Virus record (IMG/VR): IMGVR_UViG_3300037963_002119
Location: 1-29,766 of that record
DNA length: 29,766 nucleotides
Reading direction: 5' to 3' (one strand)
From: a virus
A program made the position numbers and the translations under genes. The notes beneath the pieces were generated by a model. The model was not told the origin of the DNA. It was given only the letters and a program-made list of their open reading frames with translations, and did not search any database. This document shows positions 6,266-12,404 of the stretch, piece by piece (the stretch's first letter is position 1; the number at the start of each line of letters is the position of its first letter).

Positions 6266-6913
6266 TTACGCGGCCTTGTCGAGGTCCGCGCTGTTGATGG
6301 CGTCCACCAAGGTCGCGGCGACATCCGCCGCACCCGGCAGGATGAGGGCGACGGCGTCGAGCAGCACTTGCGCTGCGTCGTCGTCGGCAACGGTCCCGGT
6401 GGACACGCGCTTGGCGGTCACCGTGATGTCGCCAGCCTTCGCACCCGCCGCCTTCAGCGCGGCGATTGCCAGCACCTGCGCCGGGGTCCGGTCTTCCTTG
6501 GGGTTGAGCAGGGCCACCAGCTTGGATTGGGTGGTGATTTCGAGGGCAGCAAATGTTGCCCCGATTTCTTGAGCGAAGTCCCCGGTGCTGTTGTGGCGTG
6601 TGGCGGCTTCTACCGCGTTGCCGAATTCACCGTGGCGAGCGAACTTGATGGCGTTCTCCGCCAATAGTTTCGCCTTCGCCTCTTTCACACCGGCGTCCAC
6701 GATCATCTTGCGAAAGCTGCCAGCGATTGCCTTGCGGCCTTTAAAGTTTGCCTCGTCAAGGCGCAGCGACTTGGCAACCACCGCGAGGTGGGCGATTGCG
6801 AAGAGCTTGTTCGGCTCGACGTTCTGCTCATCACGAAAGGCTGAGATAGCCTCTTCCTTGCGCTTCGCGTTTACAATCTCAGTGTGGGCGGCGTCGAAAA
6901 AGATGTTGCTCAT
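6266..6913 (-). CDS. Hypothetical 215-aa alanine-rich helical protein
   Basis: The longest frame begins at 6928, but the second ATG at 6913 (MSNIFFDAAHTEIVNAK) has TGAGG nine bases upstream and is preferred. The protein is rich in Ala and Lys and mostly helical, with an uncharged C-terminal half (TPAQVLAIAALKAAGAKAG). No enzyme motif is visible. It is the first gene of the minus-strand arm next to the control region, so it is probably expressed early; that is inference from position. The coding sequence is very GC-rich (a hand count of 6301-6360 gives 44 of 60 G or C). Confidence 0.7.
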   Translation of the reverse strand: MSNIFFDAAHTEIVNAKRKEEAISAFRDEQNVEPNKLFAIAHLAVVAKSLRLDEANFKGRKAIAGSFRKMIVDAGVKEAKAKLLAENAIKFARHGEFGNAVEAATRHNSTGDFAQEIGATFAALEITTQSKLVALLNPKEDRTPAQVLAIAALKAAGAKAGDITVTAKRVSTGTVADDDAAQVLLDAVALILPGAADVAATLVDAINSADLDKAA

Positions 6914-7343
6914 GATGGTCATCCTCATGTGTGTGTTTCGACCTTGCTAGGTCCAAGGCGCAGGATTGCGCTCATCAGCGGTGCAGCGTCAGCACCGGAC
7001 ACGTTGACCGGGCGGCGGTGAAGTTGGCGACCGTGTGTCGCCCTCACGTTCAATTGCTAGGCTGAATGGTTAATGTGGCAGCGCCACCGTCCCGGTGTTC
7101 CCCGCCTCTGGTTTCCTACGCCAGCGTCGGCGGGTGTTTGTTGTACCAGCCCGGCGATTTACAAAGGATGTCCGGGTCTGCGGGGCGCTCGTCTGGTTGG
7201 CCCTTGCCCCTGATCTGGGGTCTTCCTTCTGGGATGTTTGGGCCTGTTGCGGCCCCGCCCCTCAGCGGCGTTGACCATCTTATCCCACACTGGAAACACA
7301 ATGTAAACCCACTTTGTGCACATTCAGTGCTTTTTCTTACACA

Positions 7344-7372
7344 TTGCCTGAAACCCGCAGAAAACGTACATT
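7344..7372 (+). promoter_or_regulatory. Weak candidate sigma70-like promoter
   Basis: TTGCCT (7344-7349), 17-bp spacer, TACATT (7367-7372): 4 of 6 matches in each box. The predicted start of transcription would fall inside palindrome copy 6 (7376-7393), so the palindrome would act as an operator. Suggestive only. Confidence 0.25.
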
Positions 7373-7375
7373 TGT

Positions 7376-7393
7376 TGGGTTACTTTTAACCTG
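7376..7393. repeat. Palindrome family copy 6
   Basis: TGGGTTACTTTTAACCTG, one arm mismatch (TTAC). It lies 13 bp upstream of the micro-ORF at 7406 and exactly 100 bp from copy 7. Confidence 0.75.
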
Positions 7394-7405
7394 AAAGACG
7401 CGGAC

Positions 7406-7483
7406 ATGAGCGACGGCGACAAAAATAATTCGGATGACGAGACGCCTGAATTAACACTTCCAGCGCTTGATTCGTGGGGTTAA
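7406..7483 (+). CDS. 25-aa micro-ORF resembling the start of the small terminase
   Basis: ATG at 7406, TAA at 7481-7483. The peptide contains DKNNSDDETPELTL, which matches DKNQGDDAPKLTL at the N-terminus of the small terminase 150 bp downstream. It therefore looks like a partial duplication or a remnant of the terminase start, or an unrelated acidic leader peptide. No good ribosome binding site is seen. The stop codon lies within palindrome copy 7 (final codons GGT TAA), the same arrangement as at the ends of the small terminase and portal genes. Confidence 0.35.
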   Translation: MSDGDKNNSDDETPELTLPALDSWG

Positions 7484-7493
7484 GATTAACCTG
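7476..7493. repeat. Palindrome family copy 7
   Basis: GGGGTTAAGATTAACCTG. It includes the stop codon of the micro-ORF. The following 140 bp to the small terminase hold two short hairpins (CCCAT-TTT-ATGGG, 7528-7540; CCCCTC-A-GAGGGG, 7565-7577) and no other gene. Confidence 0.78.
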
Positions 7494-7633
7494 TAAATGA
7501 GAACGTAAGGGGAACAAATCGCCTTAGCCCATTTTATGGGTCAGAGTACCCGAAAAGCCAAAGACCCCTCAGAGGGGCTTAAAATGCGTTTTAGAGGGTA
7601 TCTATTATCCGGGCATATTTTAGAGGTCGAGAC

Positions 7634-8158
7634 ATGGAAGACGACAAGAATCAAGGCGACGATGCGCCAAAGCTTACACTGGTCGAGGGCGGCAAGGACG
7701 CGGACGGTGAGAAGCCGAGACCTGCGAAGCGCAAGTTAACGGCAAAGCAAGAGCGATTCCTTGCGGGACTGATAAGAGGCGAGAGCCAATACGACGCCTA
7801 TTGCAACGCATACAATGCCAAGGGCATGAAGCGCAGCGCAATCGACACTGAGGCGTGGCGACTTGCAGCGCACCCGGAGATCGCTCGGAGACTGCATGCC
7901 CATCAGGCGTCTATTGAGCGCGCTGCGTCCGCCTCTGCGCTCTCCCGGCGGCGGCTCGTTCTGGAGCGACTGGAGCATGAAGCGGTGAACGCGGAGAGTG
8001 ACAGCGCTCGCGTCCGGGCGCTGGAGTTGCTCGGCAAGACCCATGATGTGGGTCTGTTCGTAGAGCGCATCGAAACCGACAGCGGTGACCGCTCGCCTGA
8101 CGAACTGCGTCGCGAATTGCAGGACAAGCTGACATCGTTGCTGGGTCGCTCGGGTTAA
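7634..8158 (+). CDS. terS: Terminase small subunit
   Basis: A 174-aa protein. After an acidic N-terminus comes KLTAKQERFLAGLIRGESQY (from about residue 36), the hallmark DNA-binding start of the Terminase_2 family, followed by a helical region (AIDTEAWRLAAHPEIARRLH) and a long charged C-terminal helix. The small terminase recognises the phage packaging site and loads the large terminase, which is encoded further along the same strand but separated by an accessory block, an unusual split. The ribosome binding site is weak (AGAGGTCGAG). The final codons GGT TAA lie inside palindrome copy 8. Base composition is GC-rich like the minus arm. Confidence 0.85.
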   Translation: MEDDKNQGDDAPKLTLVEGGKDADGEKPRPAKRKLTAKQERFLAGLIRGESQYDAYCNAYNAKGMKRSAIDTEAWRLAAHPEIARRLHAHQASIERAASASALSRRRLVLERLEHEAVNAESDSARVRALELLGKTHDVGLFVERIETDSGDRSPDELRRELQDKLTSLLGRSG

Positions 8159-8168
8159 AAATAACCCG
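8151..8168. repeat. Palindrome family copy 8
   Basis: CGGGTTAAAAATAACCCG; overlaps the small terminase stop codon. The arms are CGGGTTA/TAACCCG around AAAA. Confidence 0.8.
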
Positions 8169-8356
8169 GTGCCGGTGTTGCCGTTCTCTCAGGAAAATCG
8201 GGCCACGGGGTCACCCCTTGTAGCCACACTATCGGCTGGCGCTGGGGGGACGGGGGGGCCACCCCCCTGTAATTGTTAGCGCGAGGGTGCCGGGCATACA
8301 CACTATTCCACACAAATAATCACAGCATTTTCATGGCTAGGGGGGGGTACCCCCAT
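8169..8356. other. Convergent intergenic spacer with G- and C-runs
   Basis: No gene seen. It holds G6 (8244-8249), G7 (8252-8258) followed by CCA and C6 (8262-8267), and near the methyltransferase stop a GGGGGTACCCCC palindrome (8343-8354). These can form very stable hairpins on both strands and could stop converging transcription. They lack T-runs, so a standard intrinsic terminator is not shown. G-quadruplex formation is also possible. Base composition changes from GC-rich to AT-rich in or just after this spacer. Confidence 0.5.
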
Positions 8357-8881
8357 TTAGGTACCATTCTGGCCCACGAATATAGTGTTGCCTGTATAAT
8401 TTTTATCGAATTGGTACCATGCACAATCTTCTTTACCCACATATGGTGAGTTTTCGATCCACTTGATCCTTCCTACGCTAATGATCTTCTTGCATAGGTG
8501 CATGTACGGTGCGCTTTGCTTGGTGTGCGCCCAAGCTGCATCGAACAACAGGTAGGTTGGTGCGATACTGGATAGTCTTTCTATGATTTTATGGAGTGTA
8601 TCTCTAGACCACGGGGGATTTGTGATGAATGCCTCCCCCATACACGATAGCTGGTGTGTTGCATCACCTGTTTTGATTGTGGGTATCTGTGGTTCTATGT
8701 CTGACGCTCTACTACAGACTTTACCATATCCCTTTAGGACACTTATCAGTGCTCCATTACCTGCACATGGCTCTTCGTAACGAGTGATATCCGCTATATG
8801 CGGTACGAGAGGGATGACTGCCTTGGGCGGTGTCGGATAAAAATCTCTTTCGGCCCGGTCAAAATTTGATCTTCTGCCCAT
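8357..8881 (-). CDS. Adenine-specific DNA methyltransferase-like protein
   Basis: A 174-aa protein with DFYPTP (residues 13-18), SAM-binding motif EPCAGNGAL (about 37-45) and catalytic motif TNPPWS (about 87-92), the order and type of N6-adenine or N4-cytosine methyltransferases. It would transfer a methyl group from S-adenosylmethionine to DNA, protecting phage DNA or altering regulation. It is short, and no separate target recognition domain is evident. No restriction enzyme neighbours it, so it is probably an orphan. The start ATG has no Shine-Dalgarno sequence, only T- and A-runs before it. The leader contains a terminator-like hairpin. Confidence 0.82.
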   Translation of the reverse strand: MGRRSNFDRAERDFYPTPPKAVIPLVPHIADITRYEEPCAGNGALISVLKGYGKVCSRASDIEPQIPTIKTGDATHQLSCMGEAFITNPPWSRDTLHKIIERLSSIAPTYLLFDAAWAHTKQSAPYMHLCKKIISVGRIKWIENSPYVGKEDCAWYQFDKNYTGNTIFVGQNGT

Positions 8882-8889
8882 CGTTTTTT

Positions 8890-8937
8890 TAAAAAAGAGC
8901 TAGACCAGATTTACCCGAAATGTACATCTGGCCTAGC
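8890..8937 (-). terminator. Hairpin plus T-run in the leader of the methyltransferase gene
   Basis: CTAGACCAGAT (8900-8910) pairs with ATCTGGCCTAG (8926-8936) with one mismatch; G8899-C8937 extends it. Read on the minus strand it is followed by CTCTTTTTT and then, within about 15 bases, the methyltransferase ATG. This has the look of an intrinsic terminator placed before the gene: an attenuator, or an insulator against upstream transcription. Confidence 0.5.
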
Positions 8938-8995
8938 CAAGTTGTGCAGCTTATGCACAGGGAGGAAACTCTAAATTTTCAACTCAACAACTGAA

Positions 8996-9108
8996 CTAGG
9001 CTAGTTCTAGCATAGATTCTAGTTCTAGTCTAGTCCTAGTCTAGCCTATAATTATATTTTTAGTCTAGACTAAGCACTAGTACTACTAGTATAAGGGGTC
9101 AGTTCTAG
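8996..9108. repeat. CTAG-rich array in a divergent promoter region
   Basis: Twelve CTAG tetramers begin at 8996, 9001, 9007, 9019, 9025, 9030, 9036, 9041, 9065, 9077, 9086 and 9105, with two more at 8900 and 8933. Many are spaced 5, 6 or 12 bp apart. Perfect palindromes include AGTCTAGACT (9062-9071) and two ACTAGT. CTAG is normally one of the rarest tetramers in bacterial and phage DNA. The array lies between the divergent methyltransferase and the small gene at 9111. Confidence 0.85.
9047..9056. promoter_or_regulatory. Overlapping consensus -10 boxes facing both ways
   Basis: TATAAT on the plus strand (9047-9052) and TATAAT on the minus strand (9056-9051) overlap in the one CTAG-free gap of the array. 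No good -35 hexamer is found at 16-18 bp on either side, so an activator, an extended contact or chance in AT-rich DNA are all possible. They would serve the genes at 9111 (plus) and 8881 (minus). Confidence 0.4.
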
Positions 9109-9110
9109 AT

Positions 9111-9263
9111 TTGTTCGGGGTTGATCCGTTGGCTAAGAAAGTTGAGCACAAGGCTAATATCACAAAAAACAAAAAGACCTCCATTGGTCGATCTGCGTTT
9201 AGTCGTCCCATCAACAAGCACAAGCGGAAGAATTGGAAAAAATACAGAGGGCAGGGTAAATGA
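9111..9263 (+). CDS. 50-aa basic protein of a small phage family
   Basis: Open frame ending KYRGQGK with TGA at 9261-9263, overlapping the next ATG (ATGA). The segment KKTSIGRSAFSRPINKHKRK followed by NWKKYRGQGK matches a recurrent small phage protein pattern (from memory, function unknown). The start is probably TTG at 9111, with AAGGGG 12 nt upstream; TTG at 9126 is an alternative. The frame is closed by a TAG at 9087. It is highly basic, so nucleic-acid binding is plausible. Confidence 0.6.
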   Translation: MFGVDPLAKKVEHKANITKNKKTSIGRSAFSRPINKHKRKNWKKYRGQGK

Positions 9264-9487
9264 AGTGGATTATCGTTGTTATCATGACCTCTGTATCTCC
9301 TGATGGCTATGACGCGGTTCAGATAGACAACAGATATGATCAGCCTCTTTTATTTGAGACGAAAGAAGCCTGTATGGATCACGTAAAAGAAAACTATATC
9401 CCCATAACTCTTTTTGCCCACAAAACATTCGACGGTGAATCAGGAGTTCAGGATATTCACTGCGTACCTCAATTGGTGGAACTATGA
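9260..9487 (+). CDS. Hypothetical 75-aa protein
   Basis: Starts MKWIIVVIMTSVSPDGYDAV, overlapping the stop of the 50-aa gene; AGAGGGCAGGG lies just upstream. A pattern of LLFETKEACMDHVKEN then an Ile-His-Cys near the end recalls small phage proteins with two conserved cysteines. The hydrophobic N-terminus is too short for a sure membrane segment. Its TGA overlaps the next ATG. Function unknown. Confidence 0.65.
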   Translation: MKWIIVVIMTSVSPDGYDAVQIDNRYDQPLLFETKEACMDHVKENYIPITLFAHKTFDGESGVQDIHCVPQLVEL

Positions 9488-9984
9488 ACTTCCACAAAAT
9501 TCAACTGAAGAAAGACTTATCTAAAACCACCACGTTTTTTGTGTTTGCTGCCTCATGCAGGGACGCTTTGGTGTATCTGGCATCCCCCTTCAAATCAGAA
9601 AAGCCCTTCCAGCCTCATACGGGCGTCTCTGAGGACGTTTGGAGAGAAAGAGCTAGGCAGGTAACCATTACGACTGAATGGCTACTCAACAAGGGAATAT
9701 GGGCCTTCTCGCCTATAGTCTACGGAATGCAAGTTGATGAAACGTGTGGCAGTCATGATTCAGCTTGGTGGTTGAGAAGGGATTTCGAGTTTTTTAAGAA
9801 GTGCGATGTGTTTGCAATTCTTGCTTTGGATGGTTGGCAGGATAGCCCCGGCGTCGAAAAAGAAACGGAATGGGCGCTCACGATGGGTAAGCCAATATTT
9901 ATTTTGGAATTGGAGGATGACTGGTTTGACGAAGAGACAACGGCAGGTGCTGGATTTCGTAGAGAAATTCTGGGAGATGCATAG
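9484..9984 (+). CDS. DUF1937-type, nucleoside deoxyribosyltransferase-like protein
   Basis: A 166-aa protein with LVYLASPF (about residues 29-36), an Arg-containing helix (WRERARQVTITTEWLLNKG), AFSPIVYG (about 74-81) and DGWQDSPGVEKETEWA (about 116-131). These are the core motifs of DUF1937, whose fold is close to nucleoside 2-deoxyribosyltransferase; the SxGxExE segment supplies the candidate catalytic glutamate. It might modify or salvage nucleotides, or act on NAD-like substrates; the true substrate is unknown. The first 28 residues precede the conserved domain. It is in an overlapping run with the 75-aa and winged-helix genes. Confidence 0.72.
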   Translation: MNFHKIQLKKDLSKTTTFFVFAASCRDALVYLASPFKSEKPFQPHTGVSEDVWRERARQVTITTEWLLNKGIWAFSPIVYGMQVDETCGSHDSAWWLRRDFEFFKKCDVFAILALDGWQDSPGVEKETEWALTMGKPIFILELEDDWFDEETTAGAGFRREILGDA

Positions 9985-10171
9985 GTACTCTCCCTCTTAC
10001 AGAGAGATAGCTGAAAATCAAGAGGTAGCTGTATCCCATGCTTTTTATGTTGTGAAAACTTTATTCGAGAAAGGATTTCTGCATATCGACCAAAACTCTG
10101 CTAGATCAATTTACCCCATCAACGTATGGAAGGGCATGAGGGATGAGACCGACTTACCAAAGACAGCATGA
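9917..10171 (+). CDS. LexA-like winged-helix DNA-binding protein without protease domain
   Basis: LTKRQRQVLDFVEKFWEMHR then YSPSYREIAENQEVAVSHAF and an LFEKGFLHIDQNSARSIYP wing match the N-terminal DNA-binding domain of LexA. The C-terminal autocleavage domain is absent. At 84 aa it could be a stand-alone regulator. It overlaps the DUF1937 gene by 68 bases in another frame. The ATG at 9917 abuts a GGAGG; a TTG at 9926 has better spacing (9 nt) and would give MTKRQ, so the true start is uncertain. It is a candidate binder of the palindrome family or the CTAG array, but nothing ties it to either. Confidence 0.72.
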   Translation: MTGLTKRQRQVLDFVEKFWEMHRYSPSYREIAENQEVAVSHAFYVVKTLFEKGFLHIDQNSARSIYPINVWKGMRDETDLPKTA

Positions 10172-10742
10172 CTTGGACAACGAACTGTCTGTGATGGACA
10201 ACTTTGCTGCCGTTATGGATACTGAGGTTTATTTCTGGCACGGGGCAAATAATCTATACATGCCACCAGAAAACAGGTTTGGATTTAAAAAATCCCCTAA
10301 CTTCTCCTGCTATGATTACATGCTGACATGCGACGACGTAGGTTCTGACTTTGGATCAGGCCCTGCCGTTGCAATCGTTGAGATCAAATGCAGAAACTAC
10401 AATCATGACGATTTTGACAGCTACAAGATATCGAAAAGAAAAATCGATAATTTGATCAATACGTCTTTTAAGCATGAGATTGTGTCCGTTCTAATAGTGA
10501 AGTGGAATGATTTATGTACAGCCATGATGGTGTATAACCCTTTTCACTTCCCCAAGAATTATGAGAACTACCCTATAACAAAAGAAGGTCACGCGATTTT
10601 TGAAGACTGGTACTCTGACATGAACTCTTACATTCAGTCGGGTCAAGTAACCAAAACGACATGGGGAAGAGTAGATAGAAAAGACCCTATGGATGTTGAG
10701 ACAGCTTACGAAATACCGATGTCTTTCTTCCGCGTTGTTTGA
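10143..10742 (+). CDS. PD-(D/E)XK nuclease-like protein
   Basis: A 199-aa protein. SCYDYML (D58) and AVAIVEIKCRNY (E80-x-K82) have the spacing of the PD-(D/E)XK nuclease core, and a conserved-looking YKISKRKIDNL helix follows. Enzymes of this fold cut DNA at diverse sites and include phage Holliday resolvases and restriction-like enzymes. The motif is short, so activity is inferred. The ATG at 10143 overlaps the winged-helix gene; an internal ATG at 10194 is an alternative. It is the last gene of the accessory run before the late promoter. Confidence 0.65.
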   Translation: MRPTYQRQHDLDNELSVMDNFAAVMDTEVYFWHGANNLYMPPENRFGFKKSPNFSCYDYMLTCDDVGSDFGSGPAVAIVEIKCRNYNHDDFDSYKISKRKIDNLINTSFKHEIVSVLIVKWNDLCTAMMVYNPFHFPKNYENYPITKEGHAIFEDWYSDMNSYIQSGQVTKTTWGRVDRKDPMDVETAYEIPMSFFRVV

Positions 10743-10757
10743 TTAGAATACAGGTTA

Positions 10758-10786
10758 TTGATTTTGTGGGTATTATTTATTATAAA
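10758..10786 (+). promoter_or_regulatory. Sigma70-like promoter for the morphogenesis operon
   Basis: TTGATT (10758-10763), 17-bp spacer, TATAAA (10781-10786): TTGA plus a 5 of 6 match in the -10 box. It lies in the 162-bp gap before the large terminase, with a predicted transcript start near 10793. It is the best promoter-like sequence in the window. Confidence 0.55.
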
Positions 10787-10859
10787 CACTGTGTACTCAT
10801 TATTTGAGTCCGGTGCCGGGACTACCGATACCCGCGCAAGTTCCCCTTTACGCACCGGG

Positions 10860-10883
10860 AAGAGAGCGCTTCGGCGCTCTTTT
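10860..10883 (+). terminator. TTCG tetraloop hairpin before the large terminase
   Basis: AGAGCGC-TTCG-GCGCTCT (10863-10880), extended to 10 bp by A-T and G-T pairs and ending in TTTTCC. This is an intrinsic-terminator-like structure. It would end transcripts from the accessory genes, but it also lies downstream of the candidate promoter, so partial read-through or attenuation is implied. It is 22 bp before the terminase ATG. Confidence 0.6.
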
Positions 10884-10904
10884 CCTAATTTGAAACGGGG
10901 TTGA

Positions 10905-12404
10905 ATGGACGCACAGCTTCAAAGCTATCTGGATAAGGTTTCTACTCTTCCTGTAGAGGAACAGGAGGAGATACTAAAGTTGCTACAAGACTTGGATGTA
11001 GCGACAAAAAGAGAGGCTTCCCAAACCAGCTTTCTCAAGTTTGTGCAGGAAATGTGGCCCGCTTTCATTCATGGCTCTCATCATGAGATCATGTCAGATG
11101 CTTTTGAAAAGGTGTGTGATGGCAGGTTGAAAAGACTGATCATCAACATGCCGCCACGGCATACAAAATCTGAGTTTGCATCGTATCTTCTACCTGCTTG
11201 GTTTCTCGGTAGGTTCCCCGAAAAGAAAGTCATACAAACCGCTCACACTGCGGAACTGGCCGTTGGCTTTGGTCGTAAAGTGCGAAACCTTGTCGGGGAC
11301 GATGACTTTAAGGCTGTGTTCAAGGATGTATCTCTAAGGTCAGATTCAAAAGCTGCTGGACGTTGGAATACGAACAAGGGCGGGGAATATTTTGCTATCG
11401 GTGTAGGTGGTGCCGTCACTGGTAAAGGTGCTGATCTCCTGATCATTGACGATCCGCACAGTGAACAGGAAGCACGATCTCCCGACGCATCAGTCTTTGA
11501 TCCTGTATACGAGTGGTATACGTCAGGTCCGCGTCAGAGGCTGCAACCGGGCGGTGCTATTGTTATCGTTATGACGCGGTGGCATCAACGTGATTTGGCT
11601 GGTCAAATATTAAAAGCTTCCCAACAGAGAGATGGCAGTGATGAATGGGAGGTAATTCAACTCCCCGCAATACTGCCGTCTGGCAATTCTTTGTGGCCTG
11701 AGTTCTGGCCGCAACCAGAGTTGGAAAAGCTAAAAGCAGAACTGCCAGCGTCAAAATGGTCTGCACAATATCAACAAGACCCGACCGCTGAAGAAAATGC
11801 GATCATCAAAAGAGAGTGGTGGCGCAAATGGGAAGAGAAGCAACCACCTGCATGTGAGTTTATAATTCAGTCTTGGGATACGGCTTTTCTCAAAACTGAA
11901 CGCGCCGACTATTCAGCGTGTACGACTTGGGGTGTTTTTTACCCTGATGAAGATGAGGCTGGTAACGCGAACATAATTCTTCTGGATGCATTCAAGGACA
12001 GGATGGAGTTTCCAGAACTGAAGAGTGTCGCAATGAAAACATATAACGAGTGGGAGCCAGATGCCTGTATCGTGGAAGCCAAAGCAGCAGGAATGCCGCT
12101 TATATTTGAGTTGCGTCAGATGGGTATGCCTATCGGGGAATTCACACCATCTAGAGGCAATGACAAGATAGCCCGTGTAAATGCCGTTAGTGATCTCTTT
12201 GCTTCTGGGGTTGTGTGGACGCCCCAAACCTCTTGGGCGGAAGAGGTCATGGAAGAGTTTGCATCGTTCCCTGTTGGGGAACACGATGACTTAGTAGACA
12301 GTAGCACTCAGGCATTACTTCGCTTTAGGCAGGGTGGCTTCATAAGGATGTCGTCAGATGATGACGAGGACTTTATTCCCCGTGCAAAAGCGGAGTATTA
12401 CTAA
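10905..12404 (+). CDS. terL: Terminase large subunit
   Basis: A 499-aa packaging motor. The ATPase part has NMPPRHTKSE (about residues 81-90) as the Walker A-like loop, LLIIDDPH (about 178-185) as Walker B, and TRWHQRDL as coupling region. The nuclease part has QSWDTAF (D324), CIVEAKAAG (E390) and GEHDDLVDS (D460-D464), the acidic triad of the RNase H-like fold. It drives ATP-powered DNA packaging into the prohead and cuts concatemers. Length is usual for the family. The stop overlaps the ATG of the metallophosphoesterase gene (TAATG). It is separated from the small terminase by about 2.7 kb of accessory DNA. Confidence 0.95.
   Translation: MDAQLQSYLDKVSTLPVEEQEEILKLLQDLDVATKREASQTSFLKFVQEMWPAFIHGSHHEIMSDAFEKVCDGRLKRLIINMPPRHTKSEFASYLLPAWFLGRFPEKKVIQTAHTAELAVGFGRKVRNLVGDDDFKAVFKDVSLRSDSKAAGRWNTNKGGEYFAIGVGGAVTGKGADLLIIDDPHSEQEARSPDASVFDPVYEWYTSGPRQRLQPGGAIVIVMTRWHQRDLAGQILKASQQRDGSDEWEVIQLPAILPSGNSLWPEFWPQPELEKLKAELPASKWSAQYQQDPTAEENAIIKREWWRKWEEKQPPACEFIIQSWDTAFLKTERADYSACTTWGVFYPDEDEAGNANIILLDAFKDRMEFPELKSVAMKTYNEWEPDACIVEAKAAGMPLIFELRQMGMPIGEFTPSRGNDKIARVNAVSDLFASGVVWTPQTSWAEEVMEEFASFPVGEHDDLVDSSTQALLRFRQGGFIRMSSDDDEDFIPRAKAEYY

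Larger units (their letters stand above)
6929..7405. other. Gene-poor control region between the two arms
   Basis: About 480 bp with no convincing gene. It holds three small hairpins: GACCT-TGCT-AGGTC (6940-6953), CGGTGC...GCACCG (6979-6997) and GGCGAC...GTCGCC (7026-7042). TTGCTAGG occurs twice, about 110 bp apart (6945 and 7055). The middle is GC-rich. On the minus strand 7066-7073 reads as TTAACCAT, which is identical to the alphaproteobacterial CtrA half-site, but one 8-mer is weak evidence. The region probably carries divergent promoters, and possibly an origin or packaging site; none is proven. Confidence 0.5.

Noticed and set aside
7116-7301. Minus-strand 61-codon frame in the control region
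   Set aside because: Starts with TTG and lacks a ribosome binding site; the two early cysteines alone are not enough to call a zinc protein.
7066-7389. Plus-strand 107-codon frame in the control region
   Set aside because: Composition is unlike a protein (Pro/Ser/Gly/Cys mix), weak start and no family resemblance.
9121-9303. 60-codon plus-strand frame near the CTAG array
   Set aside because: Another frame over the same bases (9111-9263) ends precisely at the next gene start and has a protein-like motif.
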